Assembly: GCA_949317995.1 (NCBI GenBank)
Contig: OX439040.1
Location: 77,907,972 to 77,971,971, forward strand
DNA length: 64,000 nucleotides
Source: Acholoe squamosa
Lineage: Eukaryota; Annelida; Polychaeta; Phyllodocida; Polynoidae
Direction: 5' to 3'
Shown here: in pieces, positions 9,272 through 20,466 of the stretch
Layout of the letters: every line of letters begins with the position of its first letter
Position numbering within the stretch: position 1 is the first letter of the stretch
The notes under the pieces: model-generated
Told to the model about the DNA's origin: nothing
Seen by the model: the letters and a program-made list of their open reading frames with translations, nothing else
Databases searched by the model: none
Made by a program: the position numbers and the translations under genes

Positions 9272-12200
9272 TTCAATATTGTCATTGTAGTGTTCTCCTT
9301 GTCCAGAATCAGGACGTTGGTTGTCAGGATGGTTGTCTCCTGCCTTTTTGTTATCATTTCTGCCTGGTGTTGGGTCCCTAGATTTCTTTTGTTGCTGGGT
9401 CCAATCATCAGGGATCGGGAAATCTGCTGGGACTAGTAGTTTCTGGAAGGACACCTGGCGGGTGTTGGTGGGGGTGGAGGCAACAGGGATGAAAACAAAG
9501 TTATTTCTTGTGTCGCTGGATTTGGACCTGCTTTTGCTGCCTTCCTGAGATCTGCTCCTGCCTGGTGACTGATATCTGTTCTTGGAGCCTGATCTGTTGT
9601 TTGAGCCGGATCTGGAGTTGTTATAACCTTGTTGATTTTGGTTGTATCCTGGCTTAGATTTATCGTCATACTGCTTGTTGTTGCTGTTTCCAGGGGGCTT
9701 GTTGTTATTGTATTGATCTTTCCTGGATCTGTTGTTGTTGTTGTTGTTGTTGCCAATGTAGCTGTTGTTCTTTTGCCCATTGTAGTTATTGTAGTTCATG
9801 GCGCACAAGTCTGAAGATTGGTTTGAGGCATGGGCTGCTTTGGCTGCTTCTATGACCAATTCTTGTTTTAATGCTGCTGTCTCGGCTTCCCTGATACTTT
9901 TGGGGCTGTCTGAGAGTACAACATTTTTTATTTCATCCTTGAGGCCATTTATAAGATAGTCCACTTGTACAGATTCATCCAGGTTGCTGTTGGATAGCAA
10001 TAAGGTCATATCTGCTATGTATTCCTCCACAGTCTCTTTGGGTTGCTGCTTTCTGTTTCTATATCCTTTGATTATTGTGGCAGGGTCAGGCTGGTTGAAT
10101 CTGCTGAGAAAGGCGGTATAGACTGCCTCAGTGTCATACATGATTGGTTTGTCAAAAATGTTTGTGAAAAACCATTGTGCTGCTCTGCCCTTTAAAAAGG
10201 TATACATACAGGATGCATGCATTGTTGGGCTGCGGGGGTATGCATTCCTTATATAGAATTTGAATTCTGCCAGGAATCTGGCTGCAGACCTGTAGGGCGA
10301 GGGCTTGTCAAAGGGTTCTGGCTTGTTGAAACAGCTTAATTGAGCAGATGTGAGTCGCTCAGGTTCAAAACTCCTGTATCCAGTGGGAGCGGAGAAATTG
10401 AATTGTCCTAGATTTGGTATCATTAGTGTGGACTGAGCTGCAGGCTGGTGAGCAGCTGCTTGGGCAGGTGGAGTGTTTGTAAACAAACCATACATTGGTA
10501 TAGGGTTGTTGTAGGGCGTGTGTGCCTGGTGGGGTATGTATACATGGTTGTAAACACTGCCTGAAAGTGATGTGGCGGCTACCGGTGATGGACGAGTGGT
10601 AGAGGGCGCCATCTGGTGGATTGTGGCTGAACTACCAAAACCTGCATGTGTCGCGCCTTGTTGGGTGGGCGTGGCACCTGTCGCTATGGTTCGGGCTGTA
10701 TTTTGGAAAAGGCTTGGGGGGCTGAGCCTGTATCCTACCGGTAATGATGTCGGCATTCTGGTAGAGGTGCTCATAACCTGTGAAGGTTGGCCTGAAGGGG
10801 GTAGCCTAGTGTTGGTGGGTGAGAAATGGCTGTTTTGGCCTTGGCTGGTAGGTGTTCTTGTCCTATCAATGGCCCTGAATATTTCAGTTCTCATTCCATC
10901 AATGTTCCTGTTAATTCTGTCAGACAGATTGGCTGACGCTATTTCGGACCTTCTCAGGACGTCAGCATTGTCCTGAGCTGCTCTTCTCTGAATTTGGCTA
11001 ATGTCATTCTCCAGGTGCGATTTCCAGGTTTCCATGTCATTCAATCTGTCATTTATCCTTGACAGTTGGCAGGAGGAGTCGTCTCCAATCCTTTTTATTT
11101 CAGCAGACAATAAGTTCATTTGTCCTGTTAATAGGTTGGAGAGGGAGTCATTGACTGCCTGGGTGCATTCTCTGACTATGTTCCTCGTCATGTCATCCTG
11201 GTTGTACTCTGGAGGTGGAGCTGCAGTGGCCATGTTTGGGTAGGCAGGTGCTCTGTGCAGGTGGGGGAAGGTTACTTCTGTGTCTTCCTCAGAGGTGGAT
11301 TCTGTTTGTAAATGGGCGGGGAAGTGACTGCTTCTGTGTAGGATGGGAGTAGTGGCCACGAGGTCGCCTCTTCTAGCTGCAGAGTCCAAGCTTCTTTGAA
11401 GTCTGTAAAATACAGGTGTATTTGGTCTTTGAGGGGAGGATGATTGCACCCTTCTCCTGGGTCTATGGGTGGGGTATGGCCTTTCAAAGGATCTGGCTCT
11501 TGGAGGCGTGCTCAGGGATGAATTTGGTGCTGGAGGTGTCGCCTTGTCTTCCTCAGAGGTAGAGTAGGAGTAGTAAGGCCTAGGGTTTCCTCCAGGTGGA
11601 TTGCTATCAGGCTGTGGGTTTTGGTGCGGCCTTAGCAAGTTGGTGAGATTGGAGTTGTCTTGCCACTGCTCTTCTAGAATACGGTTTATCCTGTCTAGAA
11701 AAACAGAGGGACTCTCACCACACTGGTAGCTTGGTGTAGCTCCGGTTGGTATCTGCTGTGCACGTCCTGTGTTGAGTCTGTTTTCCCTCCACCTGTGGAT
11801 TGCTGAGTCTAGCCTGCTCCTCCAGTAATTGTCTGCTACTGATGGGTGGGCTTGGATGTCTGGTACAGTGAGGTTGTCCCAACTTAGGTCAGGTGCGCAC
11901 TGTGGATCAGAATCACTGCTGGGTGAGGGTGACCGGCCAGCAGCTTCCAGGGCTTCCTGCAGGCCATTGGATCTTTCCTCTAGATGGCTATCTAGGTGGA
12001 GGTAACCAGGTGATTGATTTTCAGGCGTGCTGTATGTGGTACTTTGAAGACCACCTAATCTCAGGGGTGGTGATTCTGAGGGTGAATAACCAGGTAGGGT
12101 GAGGTTTATACCTGGTGGTGGGGCTCCTGCTGGTGTACTGGTGGGTGCACCTGTATTGGTGTCCACTATAGTAGATGAAAAGGGTAAGGTGTTTGAACTC

Positions 12201-12382
12201 ACAGGTGTCCGCTTATGTGTGCGTCTGTGGGCTGGCAGCACTGGGTCCAGCTGGAGCGCGTCTGGCGAGGAGTCTATCGGGGTGGTGTACTGTGTGCTGG
12301 TGGCTTCTTGCTGATCTCTGTTTGGAGATGTGGGGATACGTTGTGGGGCTGGCTCCTTTGGTAGGGTCTCACCGTTGTCCAT
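9269..12382 (-). CDS. gag: Element A gag polyprotein
   Basis: Open frame of 1037 codons starting at an ATG just inside the 5' LTR. The first 380 or so residues are Pro/Ser/Thr-rich and disordered. A coiled-coil-like region follows (around 400-520), then a Gly/Pro/Gln-rich spacer. A Ty3-type capsid core at about 650-830 contains the F-K-P-E-P-F-D-K and K-G-R-A-A-Q-W-F motifs. The tail is rich in Asn, Arg and Ser. No CCHC zinc knuckle is seen; the Arg/Ser/Asn tail may bind RNA in its place. A run of gtt triplets at about 9730-9750 encodes poly-Asn. Length is well above the usual Ty3 Gag. It looks whole. Confidence 0.88.
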   Translation of the reverse strand: MDNGETLPKEPAPQRIPTSPNRDQQEATSTQYTTPIDSSPDALQLDPVLPAHRRTHKRTPVSSNTLPFSSTIVDTNTGAPTSTPAGAPPPGINLTLPGYSPSESPPLRLGGLQSTTYSTPENQSPGYLHLDSHLEERSNGLQEALEAAGRSPSPSSDSDPQCAPDLSWDNLTVPDIQAHPSVADNYWRSRLDSAIHRWRENRLNTGRAQQIPTGATPSYQCGESPSVFLDRINRILEEQWQDNSNLTNLLRPHQNPQPDSNPPGGNPRPYYSYSTSEEDKATPPAPNSSLSTPPRARSFERPYPTHRPRRRVQSSSPQRPNTPVFYRLQRSLDSAARRGDLVATTPILHRSSHFPAHLQTESTSEEDTEVTFPHLHRAPAYPNMATAAPPPEYNQDDMTRNIVRECTQAVNDSLSNLLTGQMNLLSAEIKRIGDDSSCQLSRINDRLNDMETWKSHLENDISQIQRRAAQDNADVLRRSEIASANLSDRINRNIDGMRTEIFRAIDRTRTPTSQGQNSHFSPTNTRLPPSGQPSQVMSTSTRMPTSLPVGYRLSPPSLFQNTARTIATGATPTQQGATHAGFGSSATIHQMAPSTTRPSPVAATSLSGSVYNHVYIPHQAHTPYNNPIPMYGLFTNTPPAQAAAHQPAAQSTLMIPNLGQFNFSAPTGYRSFEPERLTSAQLSCFNKPEPFDKPSPYRSAARFLAEFKFYIRNAYPRSPTMHASCMYTFLKGRAAQWFFTNIFDKPIMYDTEAVYTAFLSRFNQPDPATIIKGYRNRKQQPKETVEEYIADMTLLLSNSNLDESVQVDYLINGLKDEIKNVVLSDSPKSIREAETAALKQELVIEAAKAAHASNQSSDLCAMNYNNYNGQKNNSYIGNNNNNNNRSRKDQYNNNKPPGNSNNKQYDDKSKPGYNQNQQGYNNSRSGSNNRSGSKNRYQSPGRSRSQEGSKSRSKSSDTRNNFVFIPVASTPTNTRQVSFQKLLVPADFPIPDDWTQQQKKSRDPTPGRNDNKKAGDNHPDNQRPDSGQGEHYNDNIE

Positions 12383-12415
12383 GGCTCATGAGAGGTGGTA
12401 ACTTGTGGGATGATA

Positions 12416-12433
12416 CGTGAGGGTTTTCCACCA
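12416..12433 (-). promoter_or_regulatory. Element A primer binding site
   Basis: Sense strand begins TGGTGGAAAACCC one base after the 5' LTR end. It differs slightly from the element B site (TGGTGGAGAAACC). The TGG start fits pairing to a tRNA 3' CCA; see the SINE head at 27533-27604 for a candidate primer tRNA. Confidence 0.65.
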
Positions 12434-12434
12434 T

Positions 12435-13111
12435 TGTCAACGAGTCCGTAAATGATGAATAAGGATGAAAACAGACGAATCAGGAATCCAGTTTGATATC
12501 CACTTTATTCATAGAAGTCCACGAGGTATAGATGGTGATACAGTATAAAGGTGCCCAACAGTGTCCAAGCCTGGCCCTTGAGCCAAGGGCCTTGGTCTCA
12601 CGTGAGTGTGTGAGGTATGAAGTATGAAGGTGGAAAGATGAGTGAGCTGCTCCCTCCACAGGTATTTGTAGTAGGAGCTGCTCGCCCAGCTCATCCTAAA
12701 TATAGTATCAGGTGAGCTAAATATAGTAACTGGGGAACTCCAGTGCAGGTATGTAGGGGGGATCCCAAACATAGCACTGGGGTTCACAGAGTTCAGTGTG
12801 GTTCTAAATATAGCTGCTGGGAATTCCCGGTATGCTGTGAGCTGCTCATGATCAATGGGCATGTCCTCCCGCAGGAGGAGTTGGTCTAAACATTGTCTGC
12901 TAGGAATTTCCAGCATGCAGCGAGCTGCTTGTGATGGATGGTGTATCCTCCAGTGGGAGGAGGCGGGGTCACTGAGTGCAGTTGACGCCGCCAGCCTTTG
13001 GTCTATGGGTATGGCTTGGCTTGTGGGTAGACTCGGACACTGGGTTACATGGTAGAGTCAAAGGTGAAAAATAAATATGATAAGTACAATACCTATAACG
13101 GTCTACTGACA
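12435..13111 (-). repeat. Element A 5' LTR (677 bp)
   Basis: In plus orientation it runs from tgtcaacg to actgaca, giving the TGTC...GACA inverted ends expected of an LTR. Its length is close to the 670 bp of the element B LTRs, though most of the body differs. An AATAAA signal (sense) falls at about 12501-12507 within ccactttatt, a block shared with the LTR of B. The matching LTR is outside the window. Confidence 0.85.
12696..12813. promoter_or_regulatory. Repeated CTAAATATAG modules in LTR of element A
   Basis: The 10-mer ctaaatatag occurs at 12696-12705, 12717-12726 and 12804-12813, with a degenerate copy near 12775. Each is followed by a similar tail (gtaNcNgg or gctgctgg). The sequence fits the MEF2 consensus CTA(A/T)4TAG. 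It lies in U3 upstream of the likely transcription start, as enhancer repeats do. Binding is inferred. Confidence 0.45.
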
Positions 13112-13450
13112 AACTGGAGAAATCAAGTTCAAGTTCAAGGTAATTTTATTGAGAACAGGTGATGTACATGTTATTAAGCCTCAATGATGGGCCGACCAAC
13201 CCTCATGGACAATTATAACTGTATTATAACTGTATTATGAAATACAAATTGGATACAGTATCGCCATCTGTATATCAAAAACTAGCAAACATACTAGATA
13301 AGCGGTCCAAACATTCTTTACATATCAATTGTAATCTTTGGTATGACAACTAACCTAGAGTCAAGTTGATAACAATTTAAAGATAAAGGCTAGCATGTCT
13401 GGCTTAGCTTAGCATCAATGTCTAAGACTTTTATACTAAACAATAATAGT
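13112..13450 (-). repeat. Probable LINE 3' end with short tandem tail
   Basis: On the minus strand this ends with ctcaataaaattacc followed by repeats of ttgaac (13126-13142), the simple-repeat tail typical of CR1/Jockey-like LINE 3' ends. It sits directly beside the LTR of element A. It may belong to the RT-bearing fragment at 14880-16191 on the same strand, but about 1.4 kb separates them. Confidence 0.45.
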
Positions 13451-14509
13451 GGTCTATAGATCCAGCACCCATATTGAAACGCCAAAAACCTATTTTCCCC
13501 TGTTGAGATTAGGGAATCGGTAATTATTTTGCAACCGCTAGAGTGATATTCTTAATATAGATATCACCTTAGAGCTAAGATGAAGGGCTATCTGACTGAT
13601 TAGGTGTCATGTCTGTATTTTCAAAGTCATGTGACCAGTTGCCATGGAAACCATATTCAAATTTTGCCGAAATTATTTTATTTTTCCCTACCTTTCATCA
13701 CTCAGACAATTCCAGAGAAACTATTATCTCCAATTGTAAGGCAAGTGAACAGGAGTTGTAGAACTAAATTTTGCTTCATTTTAGCTCAAGTTGATAGCTG
13801 TAGTATCTGTATGTTGGAAGATATGGCCCTCTGAACGGTCAGCGAAATGTGGAAAATTTACAGGTTTTCACTGAGAACCTGAGATATCTAGGTTTGAAAC
13901 ATTAGGGGGAAGTGAGATAGCAGTAAGTGAGCAGGATGGGTTTTGGAAGTATCGTAAAAGAGTCTCCTTGATTTTCCAGATGTATGGGGAGAAGGTGAGT
14001 TGGAAAGGGTCCAGGAGGGCAAGAGTGGCCCTAGGATGGGCCCTGATTGCATTTGGAGAGTTGGGGACCAGTCCATTCAATGTGCCTACACGATAGTAAT
14101 TTGGTTTCCAGGCAGCATATATATTCCTATAGGAATACAGGGTATATTTCTAAATTTTCTGTAGATGATTGTGGATTAACCACTTGGCCTAGCTCATTAA
14201 CCAAAAGGTTTGCCCCACTACAGGCTTTCTTTCAGCATTAAGATAATTCAAAAGGCAGCATTATTGAGCCTTCAAAGACATAATAGTTTTTTTTCTTGAA
14301 CTAGTTCTATTTCTGAAACCACTTATAATTCTTTTGTCAAACTTGGTATGCTCAAAGTACACATCTATGCCGTTCTTTTGGTATCTTACTCGTGAATTTT
14401 GAATGAAAACACAAAGCTACAGAATTTATTCTCTTTTTTTGATATTTTGATATTTGCTATTTTGAATGTTTGTGGCCCTACAACTCAGTGCCTCCATACA
14501 TTTCCTGTT
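13451..14509. other. Intergenic, no gene seen
   Basis: AT-rich sequence with no convincing ORF. A 28-bp block at about 13869-13896 (its complement begins aaacctagatatctcagg) recurs on the opposite strand at about 19355-19383, marking a dispersed repeat. Confidence 0.5.
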
Positions 14510-14520
14510 AAAACCGTTTA

Positions 14521-14602
14521 GGTTCAACGGGGAATCGATCCCTGGCCGCTGGGGCAGGAGGCGAGCTCGCTGTCCACCATACCAAGCCAACCGGTGCTAG
14601 AA
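14521..14602 (-). repeat. tRNA-derived SINE head
   Basis: On the minus strand the segment has an A-box-like tggtatggtgg and a B-box-like ggatcgattcc at tRNA spacing, and ends gttgaacc. Pairing in the anticodon arm is poor, so it is a SINE or tRNA pseudogene, not a working tRNA gene. A body runs on toward lower coordinates but I cannot place its end. Confidence 0.55.
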
Positions 14603-14772
14603 TCCAATGGCCATGGAGTATTTGAAAAAAATTTCCGACATATCTGAACTTTACACGTCTCGTTAGCATAGATTTCAATGGAGCCTGGGGGAGTTATTAA
14701 CAGAGAACCATCCTTAGATATCCTAGATGAACATGCCATTTTCTTCGAAATAAATAAGAATCCATTGGTTTA

Positions 14773-14845
14773 ACTCGTGGGTTTAAGGGTTAATAATCCA
14801 CTCCCCCTTCGGGGTCGTGGATTATTAACCCATAAACCCACGAGT
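14773..14845. repeat. 73-nt near-perfect palindrome
   Basis: Arms 14773-14801 and 14817-14845 are complementary over 29 nt with one mismatch; the spacer itself can pair (ccccc with gggg). It would form a strong hairpin or cruciform and may be a tiny foldback element. Confidence 0.7.
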
Positions 14846-14879
14846 GCGTTCCCATAACATACATTAAACGCTAAATATC

Positions 14880-16191
14880 AATCTTGAGGAGGCTGTGTGA
14901 TCAGGCCATCCTGTGAGCTGGTTATTTTATACCAAAACTGGTTGGCACAGATTCTTCTCTGATCAGGGGGTATCTCATGGGCTCGGGTCTTGGACAACTT
15001 GTACATGTGGCTTAGGAGCTGGCCAAGTCTCCTTTCTTCAGTTTTTTTTTTTAATTTCAAAGTGTCTATGGAGTTCAGTTGCAGAGCACTTTTCATTCAT
15101 CCAACCAAATCTGCACAATCTTAACCCCCGATCTCTGAATTTTATCCTTTGCTCATCTAAAAATCTCCTTATGAGACAACAAGTACAGCTTGCGATTCAT
15201 GGTTTAAACCAATTTTAAGGCATTTGGCTTAAAAGTAGTATTTCTATCTGTGATGGCACCTAAATAGTTGTACTCATCAACGTTGTCTAGCCGGGTATTC
15301 CCAATAATAATTTCCAGGTTTGGAAGTATTACCCTATTTGTGTTTCTTTTTAACCACATAACTTGAGTTTTTTTGCTGTTTATAGAAATACAATTTTCAA
15401 GACACCATTTATGAGCTGGGCTGCCGATTCTTCTGGGGTGCTACCACTAGAGATCAGGACAACATCATCAGCATACATAAAGACCTTGGATTCTAAGATG
15501 ACATCAGGGAGGTCATTTATAAAGAGAATGAAAAGAAGGGGGACTAAAGAGCTACCTTGGGGGACACCAAAAGTAACTTTACATTCCTTAGATCGACTTT
15601 TATTAAGCAAAGTAGTTTGTTGTCTGTTACCTAGATAAGCATGTAACCAATTCAGCGAGAAATCATCAAATTGAAATAATTTACAATTTTTTAACAAGAA
15701 ATTGTGATGTACAGAATCAAAGGCCTTTGATCCATCTCTGTAACGGGCACTAATAAAATGGTTGTTGTCAAGCTCACTGAAGATATGGCTGGTGAAGTCA
15801 AAAGGTGCATCATAAGTACCCATACCAGCTCTAAAACCACCTTTTTTTCTAGTAGTCTACCTGGAATGGGAAGTAGATTTATTGGTTGCCAATTACCGAT
15901 TTTAGTTAAGTCACCAGCTTTTTGTATGGGGACAACTATAGTGATGGCCCGTGGGTCAGGGAAGATTCCATTATTTATAGAATTTCTGAAAATACTGACT
16001 AGCTGGGGCACTAGAAGCATAACGGTGTCCTTAAGTACCCTGGAGTTGACACCATCTATTCCACTGGACTTACCGGTGTTAATATCTTCAATGAGCTTCC
16101 CAATTGTTTCATACTCAATCTCTAATCTATTACAAGGTATATCAACTTCATGTAAAAAGTCATGAAGCATGAATGTAGCCCAGGGCGACAT
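14880..16191 (-). pseudogene. LINE reverse transcriptase fragment (CR1/Jockey-like)
   Basis: The minus strand encodes successive RT blocks. One is the N-terminal G-K-S-S-G-I-D-G-V-N block at about 16070-16040, and P-I-N-L-L-P follows at about 15890. After these come G-F-R-A-G, a D-G-S-K-A-F-D block, G-V-P-Q-G-S (about 15565) and the catalytic F-x-Y-A-D-D (about 15465). About 30 residues normally found between the L-E-K and G-F-R blocks are missing, with a change of frame at about 15840. A further frameshift lies near 15410, after which the thumb region (V-M-W-L, Y-N-Y-L-G) continues in another frame. ORF1, endonuclease and the 5' end are absent. It is a dead 5'-truncated LINE. Confidence 0.85.
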
Positions 16192-16840
16192 TCATGCATC
16201 ATGTCGACCAATCCATGGGCATAATGCGTCAATGCAGTGTCAGCCTTTTCTGGGTTAAAGGGGTAGATGGAGGTTTAGCTTATAGACAGGGATAGGTAGG
16301 TAGGTGAATTGGATGAAAAAGATGTGGGCTAGACTCGATTTAACAGTCAATTTTTAGAGTGCACTATATGATTAGAGGGTGGGGGAGTGGCATAGGCATA
16401 CCGGATATCCCCAATTTAACCCACAGTTGGCCCACGGAAATGAAAAAAATCAAGACAAATGAAGACAGAAGGAATATGCGCTGAGCTCATGACAAAACTG
16501 CGCCACACACAAACACACATCCCCACTACCCTCGCCATAACCCTTTAATTTTCCATTGTTTGCAACGATGCATGAGTACATCTCCAGGGCTGCATTCATG
16601 CATCATGCTGATCCTACAGGGTATAAACTGTGACATGATGCACCAATGCAGTGCTGGTGATTGAGTCCCTACCAGTGCTGCTTTGGTGCATCACGATGAG
16701 CAAGGAATATGAATCTGAAGGCATCATGAGGCCCTTAAAAAGGGCAGCTGTTGCAGGAATTCATCATTCCCATTGGTTGTCATAATGCCACTCGCCAGTG
16801 CTACATCCATGCATCATGCCAACCCTACAGGTCTGATTTA
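16185..16840. repeat. Dispersed repeat, copy 1 (GCATCATGC family)
   Basis: It matches 21155-21320 (atggaggttta, gtgggctagact) and 22175-22640 (gatatccccaatttaaccca, gaatatgcgct) in the same order and orientation. In the second locus the two parts are about 860 bp apart. It contains a hairpin unit with gcatcatgctgatcctacag. No coding potential. Confidence 0.7.
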
Positions 16841-19800
16841 TGTTTTTCTCACTGATATTTGCCTCTCCTAAATGAAAAATATAGCTGCGCTACTTATCTT
16901 CTGAACAAACACATTTGGTCAAGTCCTTTAATGCTTGTTGATTGTTCAGCAGCCCGCAAACCCCATGTGTACATAAAGTAATTCCTGTAATCCTCTACAA
17001 TAGGCCATATCAGTATTATAGGAACCTGAGCAGATTGACTCGGATCACTGTGGTACAAGTACATATCATTTCCATTTCTGTTAGAGATGAATCTTATATC
17101 TAGTGCCAAGGATATAAAGAGAAGGTAATTGAGGGATGATATAGGGTGGTTGGGGGGTGATGTGTGGGTTATAATATTGGGAGTAAGAAAGTTGGTATGT
17201 ACACGAGGGAGTGATTGGGTATAAGGGGTAGGATTAAATAAGGTAAAAAGTGTGAGAAGTTGATGGAAACAGAGAGTAAGTAATTAAAGATTTGAAAGAT
17301 GGAGGGAATGAGTGAGTAAGTGACTGGTCCAAATGCATTGGTTTCCCAAAAAGTCAAGGTCTGAGTGGGCTTTAAAATAACCAATCCTTGAAACCTGAAA
17401 TAGTCTGGTTAATGGGTACCACACAGCTCCACCTCCACTGAAGGCAGCATCTGATGCTCATGTCTGGTCCCTGGCCAGATTGCAATGTAATGTTGGTACT
17501 CAGCTCACTGTCATGGACATGTGCAAATGTTGAGGTAGACAAATTTCCTGTTGCTCCTAGCAACCTGTCCTAGAGGTGGTGCAGAGCTGCTATGTGTTCT
17601 TATATTATGCCTGCTGTGTGGACTATTGTGGAAAGACTCCAACTTAAAGGTGAGGATTACTTAGTGTGGCAGTTATGTTATGGCAAAGAATGCATTACAC
17701 TCAAAGCACATTTTCAATGGTAATATAAGTGCATTATGGATATGTCAGAGATCCTATTTGATTCTCTACTTGTTTGGAATCATGACTTTAGCTTTCCAAT
17801 ATGTTTTCTGCACAGCTCCCTGACAATGTCTGTGATTATTTCCTTATGCTATCTGCTACATTACAGATGCAGTTCATTGAATAGTGATTATTCTGTTATA
17901 TTTCCCTATTTTCTATTATGCCACAGTTCCCTTCAGGTTGTATGTGATCCTTTATTTCCCAGTATGAAAAAGATACCATAATACACTCTGAAAAGGATTC
18001 TTTACTATTGTTTCACTCTTTGTCAATGCCAGTATACCTTCATGTTTGTAACATAATACCTCATATATACAATTCAGATTATACTTGTAAGAGGATGGAC
18101 TCCTAGTGGGCTTTATAGGATTGGACAAGGCTGGGGGTGTGTCTTATAGGCTATTTTAGTTCGTCATTACTAGATAAAGGGGCCATATTAGAGGTAATGA
18201 TTAAACTGGATGACAGCTCTTGCCAATTTCTGTAAATTGTTGTGATAAAAAAAGTTTAGATTATAATATTGAAGTACTTAGGGCTTCTAGGCATCCCAAA
18301 CATTATCTGATTAAGATCTCAATTATACATACTCTCAGGCACAATTGCAAATGGGCTATAAATACCCCTGCTGTGCACACAGTAGGATCCACTTCGGGTT
18401 ATTGGTTTTACACCTACAGCAGGCATAACTGTATTCCGGAAAATAAGTATTCTACTGTATAATCCATGGGGTCAGTGGACAGTGTAGATGAACCTTAAGG
18501 CCACAACGCTCTAGTATCTTTATTCTCTCTGCTGCTTTCTCTGCTTGATATATCATTATGTGTCTCAAATCCTTGCTAATCGCTTATACTCCATCATATT
18601 ATTTTCTAAGAGGATAACAACTGTATATGTTCCAGTGAAATGACATTTGGTCTTTACATAAACATCTTGCTTTTGCCCACATACTTATGTATGGTTGTTT
18701 TGTCACGATTTTTATCCATCCATCCAACTATTATACTCACAAAGATCACTCAGCCTATAGTTGGTGTGTCTTCCCGGATGTCCCGGGGACTCGTGGGTGC
18801 AAAAACATTGATTTGTTAGGGTCTATATCTGAGGATAGGAGATTTTGGAGGTGTTCCCTCTACGTTTTTATGACAACACATCCATTTATATCACTTCAAG
18901 GAATGAAAGATCTCTTGTAATTGAAAACTTTAAGGCCTCTAATTTCAAATTCATATTTACTTAATAATGGTATATAGGCATGGAAATGATTTCCTCTGGT
19001 AACAGATAAATGCATAAAGGTAGATTCTCACACATATAAAGACATTATATGCATTCAAAAATCATCAAGACAAATTCCATAATACATAAATGCATCACCA
19101 GCCCTTAAAGGGTTAGAAGGTCTACATCATCCCATCTTTATCTGGGCTAACTAGTATAGCCTGCAATACCCACAGGCATGACGTCATGGGTATAGGCTTT
19201 TAGTGTTTAAAAGTGCTCTGGGAAACTCGAGTTAGATTTTATTCTAGATCTCCTGATCTAAATACTGCATTGATTAACAAGTTACTGTAAGTGACAGTGT
19301 AACAACACATCTATAGGCGATAACCGTTCATTAATATCAATTTTCAGTAATTGACAAACCTAGATATCTCAGGTTCTCAGTGACCACCTACCCAGCAGAT
19401 ATAATGGTAAAGGTTTTCGCCAACAGTTTCTCAACCTGTGGGTTTGGGCCGGTTGCATGAGGCTGAGTGTGGAGAGGCTCAAACCTGCAAGTGAAGAAAC
19501 GGAAGGGGAAAAGTGATCGGAGTTCATCTTTACATTTATGTCAAGGTGTTTGAGGTGGATATTTCTTTTTTTTTTCTTTCAAAATAAACTCACATTTATG
19601 GTATTACTACTACTAGCAGATGGAAAATACCATGCCCGCCATCTTCTCAACATTGCACATACATGGTGGGCCTATGACATCATCATACAGAATTTCCGCA
19701 GTTATATAACGCTGGGGTGCAATACGGGATCGTAATGCATTATCTATGGGACATCAATATTCACCTTCATATAAGACACTATGATTATATTTTGTTCAGG

Positions 19801-20334
19801 GTGTCAGATAGGAGGTCCTATGTGCCAGACAGTATTCCATATGGTCTAATGTAATAGAAAATCCTTTTTTTTTTAAATGGAAGGAATTTCTGATCCTTAA
19901 GAGTGTTTGCCGAAATGGTTGCCTATTATGAAATCAGTATTATCAAATAAGATGTTTTAAACAAAAAGGCCACCTTATTTTCATGATGACTTTCTAGTTT
20001 TTGTATAGAATACAAATATTTCCACATCCTTATTGACCCATCTGCTATCATATGGCTTCTCTATTGCTGGTTGTGACGTTCCAATAGACAAAATGCGGCC
20101 TACTAAAGACTATACAGTACTGTCTATCTATAAATGAATGCTGTGTGACGTCATAGACTCTATGGGATAGACCTGTTGCTGCCCCTATGGTATCAGATGC
20201 AGTGCTTGGCATGCAAGCATCTATTTTATTCAATGCAAATTAAGAGATGATCATGAAAATAGAGTGGTCTTTTCCTTTAAGGGCCACATACTGAATCTGC
20301 ATTATGCCCCTTGGTCTATATAAATGCAACTCTA
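16841..20334. other. Intergenic, no gene seen
   Basis: AT-rich sequence with only short, unconserved ORFs. The copy of the 28-bp block shared with about 13869-13896 lies at about 19355-19383. T-runs occur near 19565 and 19866. Confidence 0.5.
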
Positions 20335-20466
20335 CCTCCCCACCCCTTTTTCCCCTATCTCCCCTTTCTCCCTTCCCCTTTCTTTCCTTGCTCCCCTTTC
20401 TCCCCTTACTCCTCTTACTCCCCTCGCTCCTATCTCTTGCCTCTCTCCCTTCCACACCCTCTCTCC
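20335..20466. repeat. Polypyrimidine tract
   Basis: About 130 bp of almost pure C/T on the plus strand (ctcccc and ctttctcc units). It can adopt triplex DNA. The ORFs read through it are low-complexity artefacts. Confidence 0.75.

Larger units (their letters stand above)
1..13111 (-). mobile_element. Element A: env-bearing Ty3/gypsy-like LTR retroelement, cut by left window edge
   Basis: Minus-strand order is 5' LTR (12435-13111), primer binding site, gag, in-frame UAG, pol, leader exon, accessory ORF, env. The 3' LTR lies beyond position 1. Pol has the Ty3 order protease, RT, RNase H, integrase with a GPY/F-like end. Protein order and non-coding motifs match element B (42115-58927) throughout, and its gag/pol start also matches element E (36850-40964). 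Gag and pol are open; env appears broken once. Because only one LTR is visible, age cannot be estimated. The class is sure; the exact clade is not, though an errantivirus-like lineage with an F-type Env is my best guess. Confidence 0.9.

Noticed and set aside
17736-17981. A small hydrophobic protein in the intergenic region
   Set aside because: Short, Leu/Ser/Cys-rich reading of AT-rich DNA without splice, promoter or family support.
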